Source of the DNA: Arenicola marina
Lineage: Eukaryota > Annelida > Polychaeta > Arenicolidae
DNA: 64,000 nucleotides
Direction of reading: 5' to 3'
Assembly: GCA_964019135.1 (NCBI GenBank)
Contig: OZ025260.1
Span: forward strand, 24,856,254-24,920,253
The notes under the pieces were generated by a model, which saw only the letters and a list, made by a program, of their open reading frames with translations, made no database searches and was not told the DNA's origin. Position numbers and translations under genes: made by a program. Positions 39,336 through 49,581 of this stretch are shown here, one piece after another (the first letter of the stretch is position 1; every line of letters starts with the position of its first letter).

Positions 39336-42300
39336 TCTACAGCAGTAAGTACGGCGACCCGAGTGGTGGTATAGTCTTACTCTACAGCAGTATGTACGGC
39401 GGCCCGAGTGGTGGTATAGCCTTATTCTACAGCAGTAAGTACGGCGGCCCGAGTGGTGGTATAGCCTTATTCTACAGCAGTAAGTACGGCGGCCCGAGTG
39501 GTGGTATAGTCTTATTCTACAGCAGTAAGTACGGCGACCCGAGTGGTGGTATAGACTTATTCTACAGCAGTATGTACGGCGGTCCGAGTGGTGGTATAGC
39601 CTTATTCTACAGCAGTAAGTACGGCGGCCCGAGTGGTGGTATAGCCTTATTCTACAGCAGTAAGTACGGCGGCCCGAGTGGTGGTATAGCCTTATTCTAC
39701 AGCAGTAAGTACGGCGGCCCGAGTGGTGGTATAGCCTTATTCTACAGCAGTAAGTACGGCGGCCCGAGTGGTGGTATAGTCTTATTCTACAGCAGTATGT
39801 ACGGCGGTCCGAGTGGTGGTATAGCCTTATTCTACAGCAGTAAGTACGGCGGCCCGAGTGGTGGTATAGCCTTATTCTACAGCAGTAAGTACGGCGGCCC
39901 GAGTGGTGGTATAGCCTTATTCTACAGCAGTATGTACGGCGGCCCGGGTGGTGGTATAGCCTTATTCTACAGCAGTAAGTACGGCGGCCCGAGTGGTGGT
40001 ATAGCCTTATCCTACAGCAGTAAGTACGGCGGCCCGAGTGGTGGTATAGCCTTATTCTACAGCAGTAAGTACGGCGGCCCGAGTGGTGGTATAGCTTTAT
40101 TCTACAGCAGTAAGTACCCCGGCCCGAGTGGTGGTATAGCCTTATTCTACAGCAGTAAGTACGGCGGCCCGAGTGGTGGTATAGCTTTATCCTACAGCAG
40201 TAAGTACGGCGGCCCGAGTGGTGGTATAGCCTTATTCTACAGCAGTAAGTACGGCGGTCCGAGTGGTGGTATAGCCTTCTCCTACAGCAGTAAGTACGGC
40301 GGCCCGAGTGGTGGTATAGCCTTATTCTACAGCAGTAAGTACGGCGGTCCGAGTGGTGGTATAGCCTTATTCTACAGCAGTAAGTACGGCGGCCCGAGTG
40401 GTGGTATAGCTTTATCCTACAGCAGTAAGTACGGCGGCCCGAGTGGTGGTATAGCCTTATTCTACAGCAGTAAGTACGGCGGCCCGAGTGGTGGTATAGT
40501 CTTATTCTACAGCAGTATGTACGGCGACACGAGTGGTGGTATAGCCTTATTCTACAGCAGTAAGTACGGCGGTCCGAGTGGTGGTATAGCCTTATTCTAC
40601 AGCAGTAAGTACGGCGGCCCGAGTGGTGGTATAGCCTTATTCTACAGCAGTAAGTACGGCGGCCCGAGTGGTGGTATAGCCTTATTCTACAGCAGTAAGT
40701 ACGGCGGCCCGAGTGGTGGTATAGCCTTATTCTACAACAGTAAGTACGGCGGTCCGAGTGGTGGTATAGCTTTATTCTACAGCAGTAAGTACGGCGGCCC
40801 GAGTGGTGGTATAGCTTTATTCTACAGCAGTAAGTACGGCGGCCCGAGTGGTGGTATAGCCTTATTCTACAGCAGTAAGTACTGCGGCCCGAGTGGTGGT
40901 ATAGCCTTATTCTACAGCAGTAAGTACGGCGGCCCGAGTGGTGGTATAGCCTTATTCTACAGCAGTAAGTACGGCGGCCCGAGTGGTGGTATAGCTTTAT
41001 TCTACAGCAGTAAGTACGGCGGCCCGAGTGGTGGTATAGCTTTATTCTACCGCAGTAAGTACGGCGACCCGAATGGTGGTATAGCCTTATTCTACAGCAG
41101 TAAGTACGGCGGCCCGAGTGGTGGTATAGCCTTATTCTACAGCAGTAAGTACTGCGGCCCGAGTGGTGGTATAGCCTTATTCTACAGCAGTAAGTACGGC
41201 GGCCCGAGTGGTGGTATAGCTTTATTCTACAGCAGTAAGTACTGCGGCCCGAGTGGTGGTATAGCCTTATTCTACAGCAGTAAGTACGGCGGCCCGAGTG
41301 GTGGTATAGCCTTATTCTACAGCAGTAAGTACGGCGGCCCGAGTGGTGGTATAGCCTTATTCTACAGCAGTAAGTACTGCGGCCCGAGTGGTGGTATAGC
41401 CTTATTCTACAGCAGTAAGTACGGCGGCCCGAGTGGTGGTATAGCCTTATTCTACAGCAGTAAGTACGGCGGCCCGAGTGGTGGTATAGCCTTATTCTAC
41501 AGCAGTAAGTACGGCGGTCCGAGTGGTGGTATAGCCTTATTCTACAGCAGTAAGTACGGCGGCCCGAGTGGTGGTATAGCCTTATTCTACAGCAGTAAGT
41601 ACGGCGGCCCGAGTGGTGGTATAGCCTTATTCTACAGCGGTAAGTACGGCGGCCCGAGTGGTGGTATAGCCTTATTCTACAGCAGTAAGTACGGCGGTCC
41701 GAGTGGTGGTATAGACATAGTCTACAGCAGTAAGTACTGCGGCCCGAGTGGTGGTATAGCCTTGTTCTACAGCAGTATGTACGGCGGCCCGAGTGGTGGT
41801 ATAGCCTTATTCTACAGCAGTATGTACGGGGCCCGAGTGGTGGTATAGCCTTGTTCTACAGCAGTATGTACGGCGGCCCGAGTGGTGGTATAGCCTTATT
41901 CTACAGCAGTATGTACGGCGGCCCGAGTGGTGGTATAGCCTTATTCTACAGCAGTATGTACGGCGGCCCGAGTGGTGGTATAGCCTTATTCTACAGCAGT
42001 ATGTATGGCGGCCCGAGTGGTGGTATAGCCTTATTCTACAGCAGTAAGTACGGCGGCCCGAGTGATGGTATAGCCTTATTCTACAGCAGTAAGTACGGCG
42101 GCCCGAGTGGTGGTATAGCCTCATTCTACAGCAGTAAGTACGGCGACCCGAGTGGTGGTATAGTCTTACTCTACAGCAGTATGTACGGCGGCCCGAGTGG
42201 TGGTATAGCCTTATTCTACAGCAGTAAGTACGGCGGCCCGAGTGGTGGTATGGCCTTATTCTACAGCAGTAAGTACGGCGGCCCGAGTGGTGGTATAGTC

Positions 42301-45246
42301 TTATTCTACAGCAGTAAGTACGGCGACCCGAGTGGTGGTATAGACTTATTCTACAGCAGTATGTACGGCGGTCCGAGTGGTGGTATAGCCTTATTCTACA
42401 GCAGTAAGTACGGCGGCCCGAGTGGTGGTATAGCCTTATTCTACAGCAGTATGTACGGCGGCCCGAGTGGTGGTATAGCCTTATTCTACAGCAGTAAGTA
42501 CGGCGGCCCGAGTGGTGGTATAGCCTTATTCTACAGCAGTAAGTACGGCGGCCCGAGTGGTGGTATAGTCTTATTCTACAGCAGTATGTACGGCGGTCCG
42601 AGTGGTGGTATAGCCTTATTCTACAGCAGTAAGTACGGCGGCCCGAGTGGTGGTATAGCTTTATTCTACAGCAGTAAGTACGGCGGCCCGAGTGGTGGTA
42701 TAGCCTTATTCTACAGCAGTATGTACGGCGGCCCGAGTGGTGGTATAGCCTTATTCTACAGCAGTAAGTACGGCGGCCCGAGTGGTGGTATAGCCTTATT
42801 CTACAGCAGTAAGTACGGCGGCCCGAGTGGTGGTATAGTCTTATTCTACAGCAGTAAGTACGGCGGCCCGAGTGGTGGTATAGCCTTATTCTACAGCAGT
42901 AAGTACGGCGGCCCGAGTGGTGGTATAGCCTTATTCTACAGCAGTAAGTACGGCGGCCCGAGTGGTGGTATAGTCTTATTCTACAGCAGTAAGTACGGCG
43001 ACCCGAGTGGTGGTATAGACTTATTCTACAGCAGTATGTACGGCGGTCCGAGTGGTGGTATAGCCTTATTCTACAGCAGTAAGTACGGCGGCCCGAGTGG
43101 TGGTATAGTCTTATTCTACAGCAGTAAGTACGGCGACCCGAGTGGTGGTATAGACTTATTCTACAGCAGTAAGTACGGCGGCCCGAGTGGTGGTATAGCC
43201 TTATTCTACAGCAGTAAGTACGGCGGCCCGAGGGGTGGTATAGTCTTATTCTACAGCAGTAAGTACGGCGACCCGAGTGGTGGTATAAACTTATTCTACA
43301 GCAGTAAGTACGGCGGCCCGAGTGGTGGTATAGCCTTATTCTACAGCAGTAAGTACGGCGGCCCGAGTGGTGGTATAGCCTTATTCTACAGCAGTAAGTA
43401 CGGCGGCCCGAGTGGTGGTATAGCCTTATTCTACAGCAGTAAGTACGGCGGCCCGAGTGGTGGTATAGCCTTATTCTACAGCAGTAAGTACGGCGGCCCG
43501 AGTGGTGGTATAGTCTTATTCTACAGCAGTAAGTACGGCGACCCGAGTGGTGGTATAGACTTATTCTACAGCAGTATGTACGGCGGTCCGAGTGGTGGTA
43601 TAGCCTTATTCTACAGCAGTAAGTACGGCGGCCCGAGTGGTGGTATAGCCTTATTCTACAGCAGTATGTACGGCGGCCCGAGTGGTGCTATAGCCTTATT
43701 CTACAGCAGTATGTACGGCGGCCCGAGTGGTGGTATAGCCTTATTCTGCAGCAGTAAGTACGGCGGCCCGAGTGGTGGTATAGACTTGTTCTACAGCAGT
43801 ATTTACGGCGGCGCGAGTGGTGGTATAGCCTCATTCTACAGCAGTAAGTCCGGCGGCCCGAGTGGTGGTATAGCCTTATTCTACAGCAGTAAGTACGGCT
43901 GCCCGAGTGGTGGTATAGCCTTATTCTACAGCAGTAAGTCCGGCGGCCCGAGTGGTGGTATAGCCTTATTCTGCAGCAGTAAGTACGGCGGCCCGAGTGG
44001 TGGTATAGCCTCATTCTACAGCGGTAAGTACTGCGGCCCGAGTGGTGGTATAGTCTTATTCTACAGCAGTAAGTACGGCGGCCCGAGTGGTGGTATAGAC
44101 TTGTTCTACAGCAGTATTTACGGCGGCCCGAGTGGTGGTATAGCCTCATTCTACAGCAGTATTTACGGCGGCCCGAGTGGTGGTATAGCCTCATTCTACA
44201 GCAGTAAGTACCGCGGCCCGAGTGGTGGTATAGCCTTATTCTACAGCAGTAAGTACGGCGGCCCGAGTGGTGGCATTGCCTTATTCTACAGCAGTAAGTA
44301 CGGCGGCACGAGTGGTGGTATAGCCTTATTCTACAGCAGTAAGTACGGCGGCCCGAGTGGTGGTATGTCCTTATTCTACACCAGTAAGTACGGCGGCCCG
44401 AGTGGTGGTATAGACTTATTCTACAGCAGTAAGTACGGCGGCCCGAGTGGTGGTATGTCCTTATTCTACCGCAGTAAGTACGGCGGCCCGAGTGGTGGCA
44501 TTGGCTTATTCTACAGCAGTAAGTACGGCGGCCCGAGTGGTGGTATAGTCTTATTCTACAGCAGTAAGTACGGCGGCCCGAGTGGTGGTATAGCCTTATT
44601 CTACAGCAGTAAGTACGGCGGCCCGAGTGGTGGTATGGCCTTATTCTACAGCAGTAAGTACGGCGGCCCGAGTGGTGGTATAGCCTTATTCTACAGCAGT
44701 AAGTACGGCGGCCCGAGTGGTGGTATAGTCTTATTCTACAGCAGTAAGTACGGCGGCCCGAGTGGTGTGATAGCCTTATTCTACAGCAGTATGTACGGCG
44801 GCCCGAGTGGTGGTATAGTCTTATTCTACAGCAGTATGTACGGCGGCCCGAATGGTGGTATAGCCTTATTCTACAGCAGTAAGTACGGCGGCCCGAGTGG
44901 TGGTATAGCCTTATTCTACAGCAGTAAGTACGGCGGCCCGAGTGGTGTTATAGCCTTATTCTACAACAGTAAGTTCGGCGGCCCGAGTGGTGGTATAGCC
45001 TTATTCTACAGCAGTAGGTACGGCGGCCCGAGTGGTGGTATAGCCTTATTCTACAGCAGTAAGTACGGCGGCCCGAGTGGTGGTATAGCCTTATTCTACA
45101 GCAGTAAGTACGGCGGCCCGAGTGGTGGTATAGCCTTATTCTACAGCAGTAAGTCCAGCGGCCCGAGTGGTGGTATAGCCTATTATGCAGCTGCCATGCC
45201 CTGTTCACATAATGAAACACGTCGTAAAGTTGGTTGCAACAAATAA
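23957..45246 (+). other. Plus-strand satellite-borne open frames (2,817, 3,028 and 1,131 codons)
   Basis: The plus strand reads a 15-residue unit (YSSKYGGPSGGIALF) through most of array B. It is interrupted by a TAC-to-TAA change at 32,408-32,410 and by a 1-bp deletion at about 41,830. A further 310-codon frame lies at 22,202-23,134. The last frame runs out of the array at 45,180 into unique DNA and ends at a TAA at 45,244-45,246, adding a tail of about 21 unrelated residues. The frame follows from the 45-bp period. The common K-to-M, A-to-V and G-to-C unit changes argue against constraint. I regard it as non-coding unless peptides or spliced transcripts are found. Confidence 0.8.
34170..42750. 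repeat. Three-copy higher-order repeat of 2,790 bp (62 units) in array B
   Basis: ATAGACATAG occurs at 36,131, 38,921 and 41,711, exactly 2,790 bp apart. The variant GAGTGATGGT occurs at 36,481, 39,271 and 42,060; the last spacing is 2,789 because of a 1-bp deletion at about 41,830. TATGTACGGCGACAC occurs at 34,711, 37,726 and 40,516, spacings 3,015 and 2,790. The first copy is longer by 225 bp because it holds a five-unit duplication, visible as a second ATAGACATAG at 35,906. Outer edges are approximate. Confidence 0.87.
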
Positions 45247-45247
45247 A
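45242..45247 (+). promoter_or_regulatory. AATAAA hexamer just past array B
   Basis: A canonical AATAAA polyadenylation hexamer lies about 62 bp beyond the last array B unit. It overlaps the TAA that closes the plus-strand frame. A weak TGTG/TT-rich tract follows. AT-rich unique DNA can contain this hexamer by chance, so a functional role for array B transcripts is only a possibility. Confidence 0.3.
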
Positions 45248-46083
45248 CTTTTCGAGCAACTGTGCAATTGGAAGGCCGGTTTTCCACGTCTTCTAAGCCT
45301 AGCGCATGTTCTTAAGTTTTGATCAACTTCACGATTTGGGAATTGTCAATCAATCAGTGTCCAGCATTTTCATCAATCAGCGTGGAGAGGATCGCGTTGA
45401 TAATGCTTTGCATTATGACATCTGTGAAATGATGTGAGGCTTGTATGCATGACGTTATGATTGATGCTCTAATAGTATGTTCGCTAGATGGCGATAGTGA
45501 TAATTTTTGAGTCTGTCGGAAATCGTTTTGACCGTGTGAACTGTTGAGCAACCGAAGCTTCGACAGTTGTTACGATTGTTAAAGGAATGATGATAAATGG
45601 TAAAATAATACAAAAACAGGTTTTAGGCATATGTATGGTGAACAGAATTCTTGTGTAAAGTCAAATACGGGCCCCATCGCATTTTCCAGTGTACAAGCTA
45701 GTATCTATCTGATCTAGCAAACACCGCGGAAAGTGTGAGAGCTAAAACTGAGTTAATTTATGCACAAGTCAAAAGTAGGGATCTTTCGGCGTGTTATTCG
45801 CCCAAATGAGAATCGGTTTGAGTGTACGTGTTAAGAAGCGTTATATTAAAGACCCCATGAGCAAAAGAATAACAAATATAGATCATAGCAAACGTAACCT
45901 ATTGTTGGTCTAAGGTGTCCGTAAACAGGCCAGTAAACACGATATTTTAGGCTTCTACTACTCATAAAGTTGTCAAATATGACGTCATGTACTGTATGGA
46001 AGAAAATTGCAAGAGAAAGCGTGGGGCGCATCAGATTGCCATCGAAACTGGCAGATATAGTCGAATCACGATCATAAGGCGAT
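45248..46083. other. Unique DNA without a recognised gene
   Basis: This is AT-rich, non-repetitive sequence between array B and the LINE relic. Minus-strand frames of 65 and 80 codons here lack any recognisable domain and splice context. The right part, from about 45,990, may be a more decayed extension of the LINE relic. Confidence 0.5.
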
Positions 46084-46625
46084 TTCAATGTGTATGTCGA
46101 CTGTAAAAAAACTTTTGAGGATCTCTGTAGAAATAAGAAATCCAGTTACCAACAAAAGATTTCAAATACATTCAGTATAGCTAGACGGGAACCGAAAATA
46201 TTTTGGTCACTGATAAAAAAAGTATCTAATGTATCACCTGTGCCCCCTACAATTTCTGCCGAGGAGTAGCACAGCTATTTCAATTCTCTTCTGAATTGTG
46301 AATGTCACTCGGATACTGACTTTGAATCGCGAAAAGGAGGTTGTGGAAGACGAATTTCATTTTATAATGGTGTGTCCTCTTTATGATAACATTAGAACTC
46401 GGTATCTAAATTGATCAAGGTTTCCAACGGGACAGGAATTTTTATATATTTAATGTCAAGTCAGGAGAAAACCGCCGTAAGCACTCTCGCTGATTATGTT
46501 TACACCGCAATGAATGTACATTCCACCAGTATTTGAAGAGCGTTTTTTTCAATCGAAATGTTTTCGTTATTTTACTGTACTATGGGCCCGAGGCCTGAAG
46601 TAATAAAAGCTCTGAATTATTAAAG
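46084..46625 (+). pseudogene. LINE retrotransposon relic (CR1/L2-like), internally deleted
   Basis: The frame from 46,084 reads a basic helical linker typical of the region before the reverse transcriptase in CR1/L2/Rex-type LINEs, including EPKIFWSLIKKVSN, then PPTISAEE and, after a stop, YFNSLLN. The TAG at 46,267 sits where these proteins usually have Trp in an 'EEW..YF' motif, so it looks like a TGG-to-TAG decay. About 25 codons later, in the next frame, comes the C-terminal zinc-ribbon-like signature EDEFHFIMVCPLYDNIR (about 46,346-46,396), followed by an 'LADYVYTA' tail with stops. The catalytic reverse-transcriptase core is missing, so the relic is joined across a large deletion. The 3' end has GGCC-CGA-GGCC (46,585-46,595) and AATAAA (46,602-46,607), like a LINE 3' UTR. 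No intact protein can be made. Confidence 0.8.
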
Positions 46626-47528
46626 AAAACTAAAATTGTCCAATCTGCCATTACTGCCATTATTGCATCGTAAAATCGGTGTAAATTATACCGCATGACA
46701 CTATTTAGTGGTATGGTATGGTCACATTCACCATGTTTCATCACTCTTTACAGGGCATATGGCAGCATCAAATCTTACGTGAGGGATTTGGAAGGGAAGT
46801 ATATACATCTCAACGTATAACTACGCTTTTGGCATATACATGTATTTGCTTTTTAAAACACTGGTGAACAGATTGGCAGTGTACTTGTTTGAATAGAACA
46901 TACACGGCGACACTTTGGCCGGTTTGTACCCCATGTGGTTGGCTGTTTATTCAGGACGCTCTAACCACTATTGGTCATATCGCGCCAATGGGAGAACGAC
47001 AGAAGAGAAGAGCCATGTCCCCAGGGGGTAACCCCCTATTCATTGCGAAGAAGGACATGGTATCTCTATCCTACAACCACACAGGCATGACTACAGAGGG
47101 GCGTGAACCATCGAACCAGACGCAACAAAATAAGTGCGCAAATGGCTCTGGTGTATATGATTTGGTCCTGCGCTATTTGAAACGGATATGACCTGGATGG
47201 CATCAGGTCTACGGATCATTAAGTGGGCCTGCTATGCCCTATGTATGCGTCAGTGAGATTTAAAAAAAGCTTAGGATCTCAACTTTTGAGATTGCTTTTG
47301 AGTGCTTTACGACGAAGGTCCATATTGTGTACAGGATTTGTAGGAACACGCATGATAATGGCATATCTTGATCATTCTTTATTGTTTAATTCAGGAAGAG
47401 TTGTGTAAATTGAACAAGGTCAAGGACGTGGGTTGGAATCACTGACGCCTTTAACGTCATGGTAACAGTGGGGTGGCAGAGTGAACGTCTGTCTCTTCCG
47501 CTCCTTCATCCTCCATCATATTCATGCC
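46626..47528. other. Unique DNA, no gene recognised
   Basis: Plus-strand frames of 100 codons (46,889-47,191) and 61 codons (47,223-47,408) show no known domain, no signal peptide and no coherent splice sites. I see nothing that supports coding. The minus strand carries a weak tRNA-like motif, described separately. Confidence 0.5.
46917..46977 (-). repeat. Possible tRNA-derived (SINE-like) relic
   Basis: On the minus strand AGTGGTTAGAGCG (46,969-46,957) resembles the D-arm/A-box region of tRNAs. About 25 bases downstream GGTACAAACC (46,930-46,921) resembles a B box (GGTTCAAANCC) with one mismatch. Spacing is compatible with a tRNA-like polymerase III promoter. I cannot fold a convincing complete cloverleaf, and no SINE body or tail is evident, so this is tentative. 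Confidence 0.25.
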
Positions 47529-47563
47529 GACGACGACGACGATGATGATGATGATGATGATGG
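47529..47563. repeat. GAC/GAT trinucleotide microsatellite
   Basis: About four GAC units are followed by about seven GAT units without interruption. The pattern suggests one trinucleotide tract in which a C-to-T change spread. It reads as poly-Asp in one plus-strand frame, but that frame has no other coding support. Confidence 0.9.
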
Positions 47564-47910
47564 AGATGGTGATCATGACGGTAAAGTTCTTTCTATCTTG
47601 CATGCGACGTGCCATGAATTGCTCCTTGCATCCGTCGCCGTCAACCTCTCAGCCGGCACATCCACCTTTTGAACAGTTCTTTATATTGCACACATTTATA
47701 TTGGACAACGATCCTCGAAATTAAGCCATGTTTCTACAGATGTGCCTTTTAAAATTGGTCTCATTGAAAAAATATATTTAATCAAAGCGGCATAGCCAAA
47801 AGTAGTTCGAGGCCAACACATAAGGTCACACTTGACGAGACCATCTCCCGGCAGAGAGAGCTCGTTCCTTACATCACCTCTGTCATTTGAAACACAATTC
47901 AAGACACTTG
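47564..47910. other. Unique DNA between microsatellite and E-box repeat
   Basis: No gene, RNA or repeat recognised. A 68-codon minus-strand frame (47,696-47,902) has no domain and no matching splice acceptor that would continue the NIDO gene. Confidence 0.45.
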
Positions 47911-48003
47911 CCTTTAGTCACACGTGACGAGACTTACCTTTTGTCACACGTGACGTCACTTACCTCAGGTCGCGCACGTGACGAGACTTACCGTGACTTG
48001 CCG
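47911..48003. repeat. Short tandem repeat carrying E-boxes and a CRE
   Basis: Three and a half imperfect copies of a 26-28-bp unit of the form CACGTGACGAGACTTACC. Each copy contains a palindromic E-box CACGTG (47,921-47,926; 47,947-47,952; 47,975-47,980). The middle copy also holds a perfect cAMP-response-element palindrome TGACGTCA (47,951-47,958). Whether these are bound is unknown; they may simply come with the repeat. Confidence 0.7.
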
Positions 48004-48039
48004 TTAAAAGTTTGTCTGAAGCATCCGCTTGGTGCATGA

Positions 48040-48913
48040 CGCATTTCGCCGTGTTAAAAATGCCAGTGACGGAAAATGTCGCGTAAGCGGCGTGACGGAA
48101 AGTTATCACTGAATGGTATTACTGAACGGTGTGACACAACGGTGACGCTGAAGGATATCAGTGAACGGTATCACTGAAAGATATCAGTGAACGGTATCAC
48201 TGAAAGATATCAGTGAACGGTATCACTGAATGATATTTGAACGGTATCAGTGAAAGATATCAGTGAACGGTATCACTGAAAGATATCAGTGAACGATATC
48301 ACTGAATGATATTTGAACGGTATCAGTGAATGATATCAGTGAACGGTATCACTGAAAGATATCAGTGAACGGTATCGCTGAAAGAGATCAGTGAACGGTA
48401 TCGCTGAAAGATATCAGTGAACGGTATCACTGAAAGACATCAGTGAACGGTATCGCTGAAAGAGATCAGTGAACGGTATCACTGAAAGATATCAGTGAAC
48501 GATATCACTGAAAGATATCAGTGAACGGTATCGCTGAAAGAGATCAGTGAACGGTATCGCTGGAAGATATCAGTGAACGGTATCACTGAAAGATATCAGT
48601 GAACGGTATCACTGAAAGATATCAGTGAACGGTATCGCTGAAAGATATCAGTGAACGGTATCACTGAAAGATATCAGTGAACGGTATCACTGAAAGATAT
48701 CAGTGAACGGTATCGCTGAAAGAGATCAGTGAACGGTATTGCTGAAAGAGATCAGTGAACGGTATCACTGAAAGATATCAGTGAACGGTATCGCTGAAAG
48801 ATATCAGTGAACGGTATCGCTGAAAGATATCAGTGAACGATATCACTGAACTACTGTATCACTGAATGGTATAACTGGGCCGTTTATATAAACGTATCAC
48901 TGAAAGGCGTGAT
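48040..48913. repeat. Array C: 26-bp hairpin-forming minisatellite, about 28 units
   Basis: The regular core at about 48,150-48,850 repeats a 26-bp unit made of two related 13-bp halves, TATCAGTGAACGG and TATCACTGAAAGA. Flanking copies are diverged (48,040-48,150 and 48,850-48,913). CAGTGA pairs with TCACTG across ACGGTA, and TCACTGA pairs with TCAGTGA across AAGATA. Each unit can therefore form one of two alternating stems. Some units lack a half (near 48,234 and 48,311). No frame of note. Confidence 0.95.
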
Positions 48914-49418
48914 ACAGGACAGGAGTAACCCTAATGATGAAATTTACTGATGGCATTGGATTGGTTGTACCTGGCTTAAACGCATGCAGTGCATACAATA
49001 GGCTGAGACTGGTCAACGTTTTCAGTAAGAATCACGATATATTATAGAGATAACGATAGTTCGGCACTTAATTTGACATGAAATACTGATCCATATTTCT
49101 TGCCATATTTAACATATAATTGCATTCACAACGCTGTTACAATTGCAGGGTTACTTTATGCAAGAAGATCCCCGACTTTCGTCAAGGCATTATTAGCCTT
49201 TTAAACTTGCGTTCACATATATACGGCTATCAGAAAAGACTGCCATATAAAAATATTTGGATTTCGAATTATACTTTGGCGGAATACAGTCCCAACGTAG
49301 TTTTAAATGCTTGATTTACAAGGAAATAGGTTGGCTTTCATTTTGGCGTTCAGTGTGGGCTGACAAGAAACATGGAAAACATTTCCGTGGCCTTAGTTAT
49401 AGATTTGTGACCACTTAC
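48914..49418. other. Unique DNA downstream of the last NIDO exon found
   Basis: On the minus strand this would be intron, or 3' sequence, following the splice donor at 49,418. If that donor is skipped, the frame meets a stop after ten more codons at about 49,393. I see no AATAAA on the minus strand here. A 64-codon plus-strand frame (49,120-49,314) is unsupported. Confidence 0.5.
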
Positions 49419-49581
49419 GACAGTAGGTGACATGGTAGTCCATGATCATATCCCCATCAATTCTGAAGACCCAGCATCCATCATGGTAGACGTTGGAGGT
49501 GGATTCGATGTCAAGGATGCTGGAGGTGTAGGAGTCAGGGTGTTGCCAGGATTTCATACTGTCGCCGGCATTGAATCCAAC
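49419..49581 (-). CDS. NIDO gene exon 7: C-terminal end of the domain
   Basis: 163 bp. The acceptor is TATGCCGCAG. It encodes VGFNAGDS, SILDIESTSNV and GCWVFRIDG, which close the NIDO domain, then MIMDYHVTYC. It ends one base into a codon at the good donor GTAAGT. Alternative: read-through adds RKWSQIYN and a stop. Confidence 0.85.

Larger units (their letters stand above)
18963..45180. repeat. Array B: 45-bp minisatellite, about 580 units
   Basis: This is a tandem array with an exact 45-bp period over most of its length. The plus-strand unit contains GTAAGTACGGCGGCCCGAG, then TGGTGGTATAGCC, then TTATTCTACAG. Units usually carry 0-3 substitutions. Frequent variants are GGTCCG for GGCCCG, GTATGT for GTAAGT, TAGTC for TAGCC, and TACTGC for TACGGC. 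Consensus units hold RsaI (GTAC), HaeIII (GGCC) and AvaI (CCCGAG) sites, so a 45-bp ladder is expected on digestion. The period equals 15 codons and the unit has no stop in one frame on each strand, which produces very long frames on both strands. I do not call these genes. Confidence 0.98.

Noticed and set aside
18963..45180. Centromeric or telomeric array
   Set aside because: There are no telomere hexamers. I cannot test for centromeric chromatin, and two unrelated satellites next to an intact gene fit dispersed minisatellites equally well.
46889..47191. 100-codon plus-strand gene
   Set aside because: No domain, signal peptide or splice context, and it overlaps the tRNA-like motif on the other strand.
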